Positions 1 to 6,004 of a DNA stretch of 16,540 nucleotides are shown piece by piece. The stretch comes from CAZAPV01 sp964487195 (GTDB taxonomy: Bacteria > Patescibacteriota > Patescibacteriia > SG8-24), in contig CAZAPV010000022.1 in assembly GCA_964487195.1 (NCBI GenBank), positions 1 through 16,540 of the forward strand, given 5' to 3'. The notes under the pieces are model-generated. The model was given only the letters and a program-made list of their open reading frames with translations, was not told where the DNA came from and searched no databases. The position numbers and the translations under genes are program-made. Position 1 is the stretch's first letter; the number at the start of each line of letters is the position of its first letter.

Positions 1-45
1 CTTTTAAGCCGCTGGTCCCGGGTTCGATCCCCGGCCGACCCACCA
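1..45 (+). tRNA. tRNA-Lys(UUU), 3' part
   Basis: This is the 3' part of a tRNA cut by the window edge. The seven bases 1-7 read as an anticodon loop C-U-UUU-A-A, giving anticodon UUU (Lys). Then follow the 3' half of the anticodon stem, a five-base variable loop, a T arm with loop TTCGATC between CCGGG and CCCGG, the acceptor strand 35-41, discriminator A42 and an encoded CCA at 43-45. The 5' half is outside the window, so pairing of the acceptor and anticodon stems cannot be checked. Confidence 0.88.
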
Positions 46-46
46 G

Positions 47-81
47 AAAAAGACCGTCCCCGCGACGGACTTTTTCTTTTT
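47..81 (+). terminator. Intrinsic terminator after tRNA-Lys
   Basis: AAAAAG (47-52) pairs with CTTTTT (70-75) and CCGTC (54-58) with GACGG (64-68), separated by one A-A mismatch, with loop CCCGC. A T-rich tail runs on to 81. It starts two bases after the tRNA CCA end, so it should end the tRNA transcript. Confidence 0.85.
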
Positions 82-89
82 ACCATCCA

Positions 90-131
90 TTGACAAACGC
101 CGTTTTTTGTGCGACCGTTGCGGTAACGGTC
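90..131 (+). promoter_or_regulatory. Candidate promoter/operator before the metallophosphoesterase gene
   Basis: A perfect TTGACA lies at 90-95. At the expected -10 distance the sequence is poor (about 113-118). That position is occupied by a perfect inverted repeat, GACCGTT (113-119) and AACGGTC (125-131) with a 5-nt spacer, ending just before the SD at 137-145. A consensus -35, a weak -10 and a palindrome over -10/+1 would fit a regulator binding site. The same repeat could also form an RNA hairpin next to the SD. No transcript start is known. Confidence 0.4.
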
Positions 132-149
132 TTTGAAAAGGAGAGAGCG

Positions 150-1637
150 ATGGAAACAGCCGAAGACCCTTGCGAAGAGGAGCGGTTCGTCACGAGCGAC
201 ATGCACCTCTCGGAAGGGATGGTGATCCGCGCTCGCGCGAACGTTTCGTTCATCGGAAAACTGCGGCAATTCATCACGCGCGACGGCGGCCGGTCGGCAG
301 AGCGGCCGTTCGTGCAGATCGTAAATCCGCTCGAGGATTTTCCGCATGACGAGGCGTACGCCGCGTTCGTCGCCGCCGCGCTCGCGAAGTACGGCGACGC
401 GTCGAAAGTGGCGTTCGTCCTGATGGGCGATTGTTTCGATCCGCTCGCGGTGACCTGGCGCGGACAGTCCGCCGATCCGCCGTTCGAGGCGGTCGGCGTC
501 CACAAGATGCGCAAGATCATCCGGGCGCACGCGCTGTTCTTCGACACGCTCGCGGATATCGTGCGGCGCCCCAACGCGACGCTCGAGATCTTTACGGGCA
601 ACCACGACCTGTTCCTGGTGTGGCCGAAGGTGCAGCGCGAGATCGTCCGGCGCGTCGCCGGCGGCGATCCGGCGCTCGCCGCCAAGATTGAGTTCGTCGA
701 TCATCGCTGTGGCTTCCAAAAACTTCACCGCGGCGTGCTGTACGATCACGGGATGAACGCGGAGCCGCAGAACACGATCGATCCGAAGAACGTCATCCGC
801 AAGGTGAAGTTCGGCAGGAACCGGCACCGGCAGGTGCTGGTCGTTCCCCCGGGATCGCACATGACGGTGAACGTCGTGAACCGCATCAAGCTGCGCAACC
901 GGCTCGTCGGCCGGCTGTCCAAGCCGAGCGACGTCTGGAAGCAGGCGGCAGTGCGGATGTGGGGCTGGGTGTTCCAGACGGCGTTCGCGCTGCTCCGGTT
1001 CGTCACCTTCTGGGTGATCCCCGGAAAAGTGGGACTCGCGGTCACGCTGCGCGCGGTGCGTTCCACGATCGTGGACGAATCCGTCGACCGTTATGCCGAA
1101 AAGCTGCTGCACGGCACGCCGGACATCCACGCGGTGGTGCTCGGCCATTCGCACGAATGGCGGCAAGTATCGCGGCCCGAGGGCACGTACGTGAACACCG
1201 GCACCTGGGCTCGGATGTACGAGCTGGTGTATCCGAAGTTCGCGCAGACGTGGAAACGGTTCCGGCGCGTGGAAACGGCGTGGCGCACGCTGGTTCATTT
1301 TTTCCAGACCGGGGAACTGCCGTTCACGAAGCGTTTCGCGTCGGTCGTCGGTTTCGCCGGCATCGTCGCCGCGCTCACCGCGCTCCTGCTCGTGACGCCC
1401 GCGAAGCACGACTGGCGCGTGTGGCTCTACCCGCTCGTCCAGTTCAAAGTGCCGATCGGGATCATGCTCGCGTTCGTGGTGTGCGGGGGACTGCTCCGCG
1501 TCGTCTCTCTCCACCCCACGGTGGCTGACGCGCGCAAACTCACGTTCGCCCATATCAGGCACTTCCGGGACGGCGGCACTCATGTCGCGGTCAAGGAGTT
1601 CATTCCGGAAGAGAACGCGATTCGAAACTGCATTTGA
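150..1637 (+). CDS. Membrane-associated metallophosphoesterase (calcineurin-like, LpxH-like)
   Basis: The 495-aa protein carries the metallophosphoesterase ligand motifs in order: D-x-H as SDMHL (16-20), GDCFD (93-97), GNHD (150-153), YDHG (198-201) and GHSH (332-335), followed by VNTGTW (348-353). The family binds two metals and cleaves phosphoesters or pyrophosphates. The arrangement resembles UDP-2,3-diacylglucosamine hydrolase-like proteins, but the substrate cannot be read from sequence. The enzyme core is followed by two hydrophobic helices (about 398-416 and 434-452), and 272-298 is also hydrophobic, so it is probably held at the membrane. ATG 150 is chosen because AAAGGAGAG (137-145) precedes it; an upstream in-frame TTG at 90 is part of the -35 box. 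It stands alone between two terminators. Confidence 0.85.
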   Translation: METAEDPCEEERFVTSDMHLSEGMVIRARANVSFIGKLRQFITRDGGRSAERPFVQIVNPLEDFPHDEAYAAFVAAALAKYGDASKVAFVLMGDCFDPLAVTWRGQSADPPFEAVGVHKMRKIIRAHALFFDTLADIVRRPNATLEIFTGNHDLFLVWPKVQREIVRRVAGGDPALAAKIEFVDHRCGFQKLHRGVLYDHGMNAEPQNTIDPKNVIRKVKFGRNRHRQVLVVPPGSHMTVNVVNRIKLRNRLVGRLSKPSDVWKQAAVRMWGWVFQTAFALLRFVTFWVIPGKVGLAVTLRAVRSTIVDESVDRYAEKLLHGTPDIHAVVLGHSHEWRQVSRPEGTYVNTGTWARMYELVYPKFAQTWKRFRRVETAWRTLVHFFQTGELPFTKRFASVVGFAGIVAALTALLLVTPAKHDWRVWLYPLVQFKVPIGIMLAFVVCGGLLRVVSLHPTVADARKLTFAHIRHFRDGGTHVAVKEFIPEENAIRNCI

Positions 1638-1674
1638 TCCCCCGTAGCTCGCAAGAGCGTAGGGGGATTTTTTT
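1637..1674 (+). terminator. Intrinsic terminator of the metallophosphoesterase gene
   Basis: ATCCCCC (1637-1643) pairs with GGGGGAT (1662-1668). An inner GCTC/GAGC stem is capped by a GCAA tetraloop, with a 3x3 internal loop between the stems. Seven T follow. The hairpin begins on the last base of the stop codon. Confidence 0.92.
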
Positions 1675-1678
1675 CATC

Positions 1679-1707
1679 TTGAAAAAACCCGTCGATTCGG
1701 CGATACT
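1679..1707 (+). promoter_or_regulatory. murD promoter, near-leaderless
   Basis: TTGAAA (1679-1684), a 17-nt spacer and GATACT (1702-1707). The predicted start near 1714 leaves only about four bases before the murD ATG at 1718. It sits directly behind the preceding terminator. Confidence 0.7.
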
Positions 1708-1717
1708 CGGGGTACCT

Positions 1718-3148
1718 ATGGATTCGATCGAACTGTTCAACGGCAAACGTGTCACCGTCATGGGGCTCGGGCTCCACGGAGGCGGCGTCGGCGTCGCGAC
1801 GTGGCTGCTTCGCCACGGCGCGCGCGTCACGGTGACCGATCTCAAGGACGCCGCCGCGCTCGCGCCGTCGATCGCCGCGCTCGACCGCGTGCGCGCCTCC
1901 ACGCCGGTCCGTTACGTGCTCGGCCGGCACGATGAGAAGGATTTCGTGGACGCGGAGATGGTGATCCAGAATCCGGGCGTGCCGCGGGAACATCCGCTTC
2001 TCGCCCTCGCGGCCGCGAACGGCGTTCCGATCGAAACAGACATCGGGATCTTCTTCCGTCTCTGCCCGTTTCCGATCGCGGCGGTCACCGGCACGCGCGG
2101 GAAAACGACGACGACGATGCTGCTCGCCGCGATTTGCACGGCGCACGATCCGCGAATCGTGGTCGGCGGCAACATTCGCGTCTCGCCGCTCGATCAGCTC
2201 GACCGCCTGCTCGCGCTCGCGAAGAAGGGGAGCAGCGCCCCGCCGATCGTGCTCGAACTGTCGTCGTGGCAGCTCGAAGGTCTCGCCAGCCACCGGATCA
2301 GTCCGCACGTCGCGGTGATGACGAATATTCTCGAAGATCATCTCAACCGGTACCGCGACATGGACGATTACGCGGCCGCGAAAGAGACGATCGTGAAATT
2401 TCAGAAGAAGGGCGATGCGGCGATTTTCAATTACGACAACGCCCGTACGAAGTCGATCGGCGAAAAGAAATCCGACGCGAAACGGTTCTGGATTTCGATG
2501 AAACCGCAGCACGGCGATGGCTGCTACCGTTCGGGATCGCGGATCGTCGTCAAGGATGGCGGAAAAATCGTTCCGATCATGCCGGTGTCGGCGATCCGTC
2601 TTGCTGGCCGCCATAACCTCGAAAACGTCCTCGCGGCGATCGCGGCGGCGTACGCGATCGGCGTTCCTGCAGCGACGATCGCCAAAGCGGTACGCGCGTT
2701 CCGCGGCGTGCCGTACCGGCAAGAGACGATCGCGGTCAAAAACGGCGTCCGCTACGTGAATGACACCACGGCGACGACCCCGGATGCGACGCTCGCCGCG
2801 TTCGCGGTGTTCGGCGGACGGCGCAAGCGGATTGTGCTCATCGCCGGCGGCGCGGATAAAGCGCTGCGCTTCGACGAATGGGCGAACGGAGTGAAAAAAT
2901 ACGTGAAGCGCGTCGTGTTTTTTCAGGGAACCGCGACCGCGAAGATGGAGGCCGCGCTCACGGCCGCGCGCGTTCCCGTACCGCGCAGCATCGTCACCTC
3001 CATGCGCGATGCCATCGCCGAGGCGCGTCGTCAGGCGCGGCGCGGCGACGTCGTGCTCCTTTCTCCCGGCTGCGCCAGCTTCGGACTGTTCGTCAACGAA
3101 TTCGACCGAGGAGATCAATTCAACGCGGCGGTGAAAAAATCGCACTGA
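1718..3148 (+). CDS. murD: UDP-N-acetylmuramoylalanine--D-glutamate ligase (MurD)
   Basis: MurD adds D-glutamate to UDP-MurNAc-L-Ala in the cytoplasm during peptidoglycan precursor synthesis, using ATP. The 476-aa protein shows an N-terminal nucleotide-binding start (VMGLGLHGGG, 14-23), NPGVP (85-89), the Mur ATP loop GTRGKTTT (125-132), ELSSWQLEG (180-188), TNILEDHLNRY (202-212), K222 at the place of the carbamylated lysine, GRHNLENVLAA (297-307), NDTTATTPDAT (348-358) and LLSPGCASFGLF (447-458). Length is close to the family norm. The usual NDSKAT motif reads NDTTAT, so the Lys is replaced by Thr. ATG 1718 is chosen because it lies just behind the promoter and starts the Rossmann domain; earlier in-frame codons fall in the terminator. 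No SD is visible. Confidence 0.95.
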   Translation: MDSIELFNGKRVTVMGLGLHGGGVGVATWLLRHGARVTVTDLKDAAALAPSIAALDRVRASTPVRYVLGRHDEKDFVDAEMVIQNPGVPREHPLLALAAANGVPIETDIGIFFRLCPFPIAAVTGTRGKTTTTMLLAAICTAHDPRIVVGGNIRVSPLDQLDRLLALAKKGSSAPPIVLELSSWQLEGLASHRISPHVAVMTNILEDHLNRYRDMDDYAAAKETIVKFQKKGDAAIFNYDNARTKSIGEKKSDAKRFWISMKPQHGDGCYRSGSRIVVKDGGKIVPIMPVSAIRLAGRHNLENVLAAIAAAYAIGVPAATIAKAVRAFRGVPYRQETIAVKNGVRYVNDTTATTPDATLAAFAVFGGRRKRIVLIAGGADKALRFDEWANGVKKYVKRVVFFQGTATAKMEAALTAARVPVPRSIVTSMRDAIAEARRQARRGDVVLLSPGCASFGLFVNEFDRGDQFNAAVKKSH

Positions 3149-3149
3149 T

Positions 3150-3203
3150 GCGAAACCGTCCCGCAGTACTACGGGACGGTTCGCGTCTTGTCCGCGAGCG
3201 GAC
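3150..3203. terminator. Inverted repeats between convergent genes, probable bidirectional terminator
   Basis: Between the murD stop and the end of the minus-strand gene lies a 13-bp hairpin: 3150-3163 with 3172-3184, one bulged A, 8-nt loop. A short palindrome follows, GTCCG/CGGAC at 3190-3203. Neither side has a clear T run, so this is not a textbook intrinsic terminator, but its place between converging genes supports that role. Confidence 0.6.
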
Positions 3204-3206
3204 GTT

Positions 3207-3728
3207 TCAGTTTTCTATTTTGATTTCATCGAACGCGATTTTCTGCGGCCCGCTCCCGTAGAACGAGTTATCCGTGAGCACGACGCTCCCGATCAGGTAC
3301 ATGTTGGTGGTCGCGGCGAGCTGCGTCCACTGGTCGTAGTACCGCGACTGGTCGACGAGCGCATTGATCTCGGAGACATGGTTGTAATTGACCGTGTACT
3401 CAGCGACCGCGGTGGCGTCTTTTCTCGGGATGAACGCGTAGGCGCGCGAGAGATAAGCGACCGGCGACGGATTCTGCCAGTAGCCGGCGTTTACGTAGCC
3501 GTATGTGCGGGTGACGTACGTCCATTGGAAGTGCGCCGGAACGCACCATGTTGCGATGTGGCCGCAATACCCTTCGTTCCAGTCGTAGTGCCAGTACGAT
3601 GATGGCCCGGATGCCTGGAAGTATTTGCCGCCGTTCGCGAGTATCACGGTGCCCGAGGCGAGCGTCGGCGCCGCGGCCGCGCCCCACAGGATGGCGGAGA
3701 CGAGCGCGGGGATGAGCAGTTTGCGCAT
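3207..3728 (-). CDS. Secreted protein with a golvesin-like C-terminal domain
   Basis: 173 aa. It begins with a signal peptide (RK, then a hydrophobic stretch to about residue 20, likely cut near TLA at 22-24). The mature part is rich in Tyr and Trp and holds two close cysteines (C55, C62) that could form a disulfide. The C-terminal half alternates short strands and has DQSRYYDQWTQLA, GSVVLTD and IAFDEIKI. This resembles the carbohydrate-binding-like domain found at the end of golvesin and xanthan lyase-type proteins; that match is from memory. ATG 3728 starts three bases after the stop of the upstream gene and has no SD, so translation is probably coupled. Its partner and ligand are unknown. 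Confidence 0.7.
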   Translation of the reverse strand: MRKLLIPALVSAILWGAAAAPTLASGTVILANGGKYFQASGPSSYWHYDWNEGYCGHIATWCVPAHFQWTYVTRTYGYVNAGYWQNPSPVAYLSRAYAFIPRKDATAVAEYTVNYNHVSEINALVDQSRYYDQWTQLAATTNMYLIGSVVLTDNSFYGSGPQKIAFDEIKIEN

Positions 3729-3731
3729 ACG

Positions 3732-4490
3732 TCAGTGCGTGGTAAGCGTGTTCGTGAAGCTCGCGATCGTGCCGTCCGCGAACAGCGCGATCTGGATGAA
3801 CGGCGGCATGTCGGATTCTTTCGCCGGCCGCGAGAAATCATCCCAGCGGAAGAAGTACACCGCGCGGTTCTTGTTGTCCTCGAGCGGATGGAACGAGCTC
3901 CGGCGCGCCGCGAAGTCGGGGATCTGCGAGGCGGCGATGCCGATCGCGATCTCCCTCAGTCGTGCCACGGGGAGGCGGGCTTCCGGTCCAGTTTGGTGTG
4001 GCGTCGGATCGGCACCCGCGTCCGGACCCATTTGGACCAGAGCGTCGGCGGCAGGATCGATCCAGTATTCGTTTCCTCGATCGTCTGCATAAATTTCGAT
4101 GTTCGCCCCGTCCATGTAAGGATTTCCGGACGTGGCGTGATACGTGAGCGCGAGCGAGTCGTCGTTGCGGAACGCGCGGATGGCGCGCAGCGCTTGCTGC
4201 CGCCGCTCCGGCGGCCTCGCGATGAGCGCGTCCGCGTCGCGGGCGGCGTCATCGTGGAGCGCGTCGATGCGCGTTTTCGAATCGCCGCAGAGCCGCGTTC
4301 CGCCGCGGCCGTCTTTTTCGACGCAGCCGGACGCGATCTCCTTTTGCGTCGCGCTGCGCAGATCGTCGAGCATCGCGCGGATCGTCGCGGAGACGGGGAC
4401 CATACGCGGTTCCGCATGCGCGGCGATCGTGACCGCGGACCCGAGCGCGAGCGCCGCGGCGACGGCGAAGATCACCTTCGATGATCGCAT
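3732..4490 (-). CDS. Secreted protein of unknown function
   Basis: 252 aa with a clear signal peptide: RSSK, a hydrophobic core from about 7 to 23, and AHA (24-26) before the likely cut. The mature protein has a charged, helix-rich first half with two cysteines (near EIASGCVEKD and RLCGDSK). The second half looks alpha/beta, with EIYADDRGNEYWIDP, a helix-like VARLREIAIGIAASQ and FIQIALFADGTIASF near the end. The last part loosely recalls PepSY-type modules, too weakly to assign. It is the first gene of a two-gene minus-strand operon with the golvesin-like protein, so both may work outside the membrane. ATG 4490 starts the signal peptide; no SD precedes it. Confidence 0.7.
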   Translation of the reverse strand: MRSSKVIFAVAAALALGSAVTIAAHAEPRMVPVSATIRAMLDDLRSATQKEIASGCVEKDGRGGTRLCGDSKTRIDALHDDAARDADALIARPPERRQQALRAIRAFRNDDSLALTYHATSGNPYMDGANIEIYADDRGNEYWIDPAADALVQMGPDAGADPTPHQTGPEARLPVARLREIAIGIAASQIPDFAARRSSFHPLEDNKNRAVYFFRWDDFSRPAKESDMPPFIQIALFADGTIASFTNTLTTH

Positions 4491-4550
4491 AGCATGGAGT
4501 GAAGTGAGTTAGGAATATACATTCGACGAAGACCCATGGGTTACTGCGCG

Positions 4551-4579
4551 ACCTTACGGAGGAACGAAAAAAGTGTCAA
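4551..4579 (-). promoter_or_regulatory. Candidate promoter of the secreted-protein operon
   Basis: On the minus strand a perfect TTGACA (complement of 4574-4579) is followed after 17 nt by TAAGGT (complement of 4551-4556). The -35 lies inside the inverted repeat 4571-4592. The -10 is poor, so activation or competition at the repeat is possible. A second -10-like TATATT (complement of 4514-4519) has no matching -35. Confidence 0.45.
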
Positions 4580-4592
4580 GAAAATGACACTT
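4571..4592. repeat. Perfect inverted repeat over a -35 box
   Basis: AAGTGTCA (4571-4578) and TGACACTT (4585-4592) form a perfect 8-bp inverted repeat with a 6-nt AT-rich spacer. It overlaps the minus-strand TTGACA at 4574-4579, as an operator would. Confidence 0.55.
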
Positions 4593-4618
4593 CAAGATTT
4601 CCCGTTTATTTTTTGAAG

Positions 4619-4627
4619 TTATCCACA
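4619..4627 (+). promoter_or_regulatory. Perfect DnaA box
   Basis: TTATCCACA matches the Escherichia coli R1/R4-type DnaA box exactly. It lies in a markedly AT-rich spacer within GC-rich DNA, 10 bases from a long palindrome. No second box was found nearby and dnaA is not in the window, so an origin is not supported. Confidence 0.4.
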
Positions 4628-4637
4628 GTTTTACTAA

Positions 4638-4656
4638 AAAACTGTCAGACAGTTTT
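4638..4656. repeat. 19-bp palindrome downstream of a minus-strand terminator
   Basis: AAAACTGTC (4638-4646), a central A, and GACAGTTTT (4648-4656) form a perfect palindrome. As RNA it can fold with a 5-nt loop and a T tail in either direction, so it may be a back-up terminator. As DNA it could be a protein site. Confidence 0.5.
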
Positions 4657-4660
4657 CAGT

Positions 4661-4699
4661 TTTTATAAAAAGAAACCCCGGTCCAAGATCGGACCGGGG
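4661..4699 (-). terminator. Intrinsic terminator of the 120-aa orphan gene
   Basis: On the minus strand a perfect 9-bp hairpin (4691-4699 with 4676-4684, 6-nt loop) is followed by TTTCTTTTTATAAAA. Its core GGTCC-AAGATC-GGACC recurs almost unchanged at 5220-5236 behind the neighbouring gene. Confidence 0.9.
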
Positions 4700-4731
4700 A
4701 GTGCGCGCCGCGTCTGGCGGCGACTTCGGCG

Positions 4732-5094
4732 TTATGCCGCGCGCGGACGGTGGATTCTCACCACCTCGATCCCGCGCGTCATCCCGGGGAGGTGCACCGA
4801 GAAACTGGTGCATCCGACCGAGGGTCGGACCGACCCGACGATGAGACGGGCCCTGCGACCCTTGACGCCGCGCGGAGCGTCGGTGCCGCCGTACTGGCGG
4901 AACAGCGCAGTGGCGCCGTCGTCCGGAGTGGTCGCCGGCGGCGGATGATACCCGTCGCGCTTGTTGACGACGGCGAGCACCTCCTCGTCCCGGAGCGCGT
5001 CCTCGGCGGCGAGGAGAACCTCCTCGGGGGACGGCGCCTTGTCGCGCGCGCCGGGCACGGAGAAAATTTGGCACCAATTCGAGATATCGATCAT
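4732..5094 (-). CDS. Orphan small protein, 120 aa
   Basis: I do not recognise this protein. It starts MIDISNWCQIFSVPG, then has an acidic helix-like stretch (SPEEVLLAAEDALRDEEVLAVV). A proline-rich linker (HPPPATTPDDG) leads to a basic, possibly beta-rich C-terminal half (KGRRARLIVGSVRPS, then FSVHLPGMTRGIEVVRIH). There is no signal peptide or membrane segment. ATG 5094 is chosen because AAGGAGG (complement of 5100-5106) lies 5 nt upstream; an in-frame GTG at 5136 is close to the predicted transcript start and has no SD. It has its own promoter (5139-5167) and terminator, in the same arrangement as the gene at 5264-5782. The two proteins are not visibly similar. Confidence 0.75.
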   Translation of the reverse strand: MIDISNWCQIFSVPGARDKAPSPEEVLLAAEDALRDEEVLAVVNKRDGYHPPPATTPDDGATALFRQYGGTDAPRGVKGRRARLIVGSVRPSVGCTSFSVHLPGMTRGIEVVRIHRPRAA

Positions 5095-5138
5095 GACAGC
5101 CTCCTTGTTGGCTGGGTAGGAGAAATGAACGTGCAACT

Positions 5139-5167
5139 ACTATAGCATATTCTGTCTATTTTGTCAA
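5139..5167 (-). promoter_or_regulatory. Strong sigma70-type promoter of the 120-aa orphan gene
   Basis: On the minus strand: TTGACA (complement of 5162-5167), a 17-nt spacer ending in TGC, and TATAGT (complement of 5139-5144), so it also has an extended -10. The predicted start near 5132 gives a leader of about 38 nt that contains the SD. Confidence 0.85.
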
Positions 5168-5199
5168 TGATAACAGACAAATAAACGGAAGCTAATTGT

Positions 5200-5242
5200 A
5201 GCGAAAATAAAGCGCCCCCGGTCCAAGAATCGGACCAGGGGC
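5200..5242 (-). terminator. Intrinsic terminator of the 172-aa orphan gene
   Basis: On the minus strand GCCCC and GGTCC pair with GGACC and GGGGC around one mismatch (5214-5224 with 5232-5242, 7-nt loop). The T-rich CTTTATTTT follows. The core is nearly the same as that of the terminator at 4676-4699. Confidence 0.85.
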
Positions 5243-5263
5243 ACAGGAGCGCCGCAGATGAGA

Positions 5264-5782
5264 CTACGCGGCGCCGCTCGCGAGCGCGAGGAGCGCTTTC
5301 GCCGGGTTCGCGGACTTGGCCGCGTCGGCGATCGCCCGCTTGCGTTCGATCTCCTTCCAGAAACCGCGCGGCTTCTTCATCTTCGCGTTGTTCGGCGAGA
5401 TGTAGTAGCGGGCGGGGCCGATCACTTCGATCGAGCGATCGTGCGCGTGGCCGACGAAGACCTCGCGGATCGCCTGGACGCCCTCGTAGCGCTCTCGGCG
5501 CGTACGCACCTGACCGACCGCGAGCCACGTGTAGCTGTTGGTCTGATCGGCGTCGCCGGAACGCGTGTACTCGTCGAGATCGAGCTCGACCGTATCATCG
5601 TCCTCGCGGTCGATGAGCGTCGGGAGGGGAGCGCGGAACTTGCCGCTGCCGGTCCGGGTCCCGTAGAACTCCGGGTGGCAATCGTCGCCGTCCGAGCGCG
5701 GGTCCTCTTCGTTCTGCACGAACAGGTGGGCCAGGACGATATCGTTGGAAGAATCGAGGGACAGGAATCGGAGGGTGCTCAT
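5264..5782 (-). CDS. Orphan protein, 172 aa
   Basis: I do not recognise this protein. It has no signal peptide or membrane helix. The N-terminal part looks beta-rich (STLRFLSLDSSNDIVLAHLF). A strongly acidic segment follows (IDREDDDTVELDLDEYTRSGDAD), then a mixed region (SYTWLAVGQVRTRRERYEGV, then REVFVGHAHDRSIEVIG). A basic stretch NNAKMKKPRGFWKEIERKR leads to an Ala-rich helical tail. The end is lysine/arginine-rich and the middle acidic, as in some small nucleic-acid or protein-binding factors, but no function can be assigned. ATG 5782 follows AAGGAGA (complement of 5789-5795) by 6 nt. The leader shares CCAACAAGGAG with the leader of the gene at 4732-5094. Confidence 0.75.
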   Translation of the reverse strand: MSTLRFLSLDSSNDIVLAHLFVQNEEDPRSDGDDCHPEFYGTRTGSGKFRAPLPTLIDREDDDTVELDLDEYTRSGDADQTNSYTWLAVGQVRTRRERYEGVQAIREVFVGHAHDRSIEVIGPARYYISPNNAKMKKPRGFWKEIERKRAIADAAKSANPAKALLALASGAA

Positions 5783-5837
5783 CGCATGTCTCCTTGTTGG
5801 GGGTAAAAGAACCGGTGAAACAGCCTTAACAAAAAGA

Positions 5838-5843
5838 ACTATA
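5838..5843 (-). promoter_or_regulatory. -10 box of the 172-aa orphan gene
   Basis: TATAGT preceded by TGC on the minus strand, the same extended -10 as at 5139. The matching -35 would fall at about 5861-5866, inside the N gap, so the promoter is only half visible. Confidence 0.6.
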
Positions 5844-5855
5844 GCATAAAATAAG

Positions 5856-5955
5856 NNNNNNNNNNNNNNNNNNNNNNNNNNNNNNNNNNNNNNNNNNNNN
5901 NNNNNNNNNNNNNNNNNNNNNNNNNNNNNNNNNNNNNNNNNNNNNNNNNNNNNNN
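5856..5955. other. Assembly gap, 100 N
   Basis: Exactly 100 N, the usual placeholder for a gap of unknown length. The real distance and any gene between the orphan gene and holB are unknown. Confidence 0.97.
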
Positions 5956-5986
5956 AGCAGACAGATTTTCGCTTTAATTTCCCTTA

Positions 5987-5995
5987 TGGTATAGT
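5987..5995 (+). promoter_or_regulatory. Extended -10 promoter of holB, near-leaderless
   Basis: TGG followed by TATAGT (5990-5995) forms an extended -10 with only a weak -35. The predicted start near 6002 lies about three bases before the holB ATG at 6005. Confidence 0.65.
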
Positions 5996-6004
5996 CTGTT
6001 CGTT

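Noticed and set aside
1580..3145. Long open frame antisense to murD (and a similar one at 10390-12141 antisense to the M16 gene)
   Set aside because: The sense strand encodes proteins with complete family motifs. The antisense products are Arg/His/Asp-rich low-complexity shadows, as expected in GC-rich DNA.
4619..4660. Replication origin
   Set aside because: Only one DnaA box was found, with no dnaA/dnaN neighbours and no box cluster.
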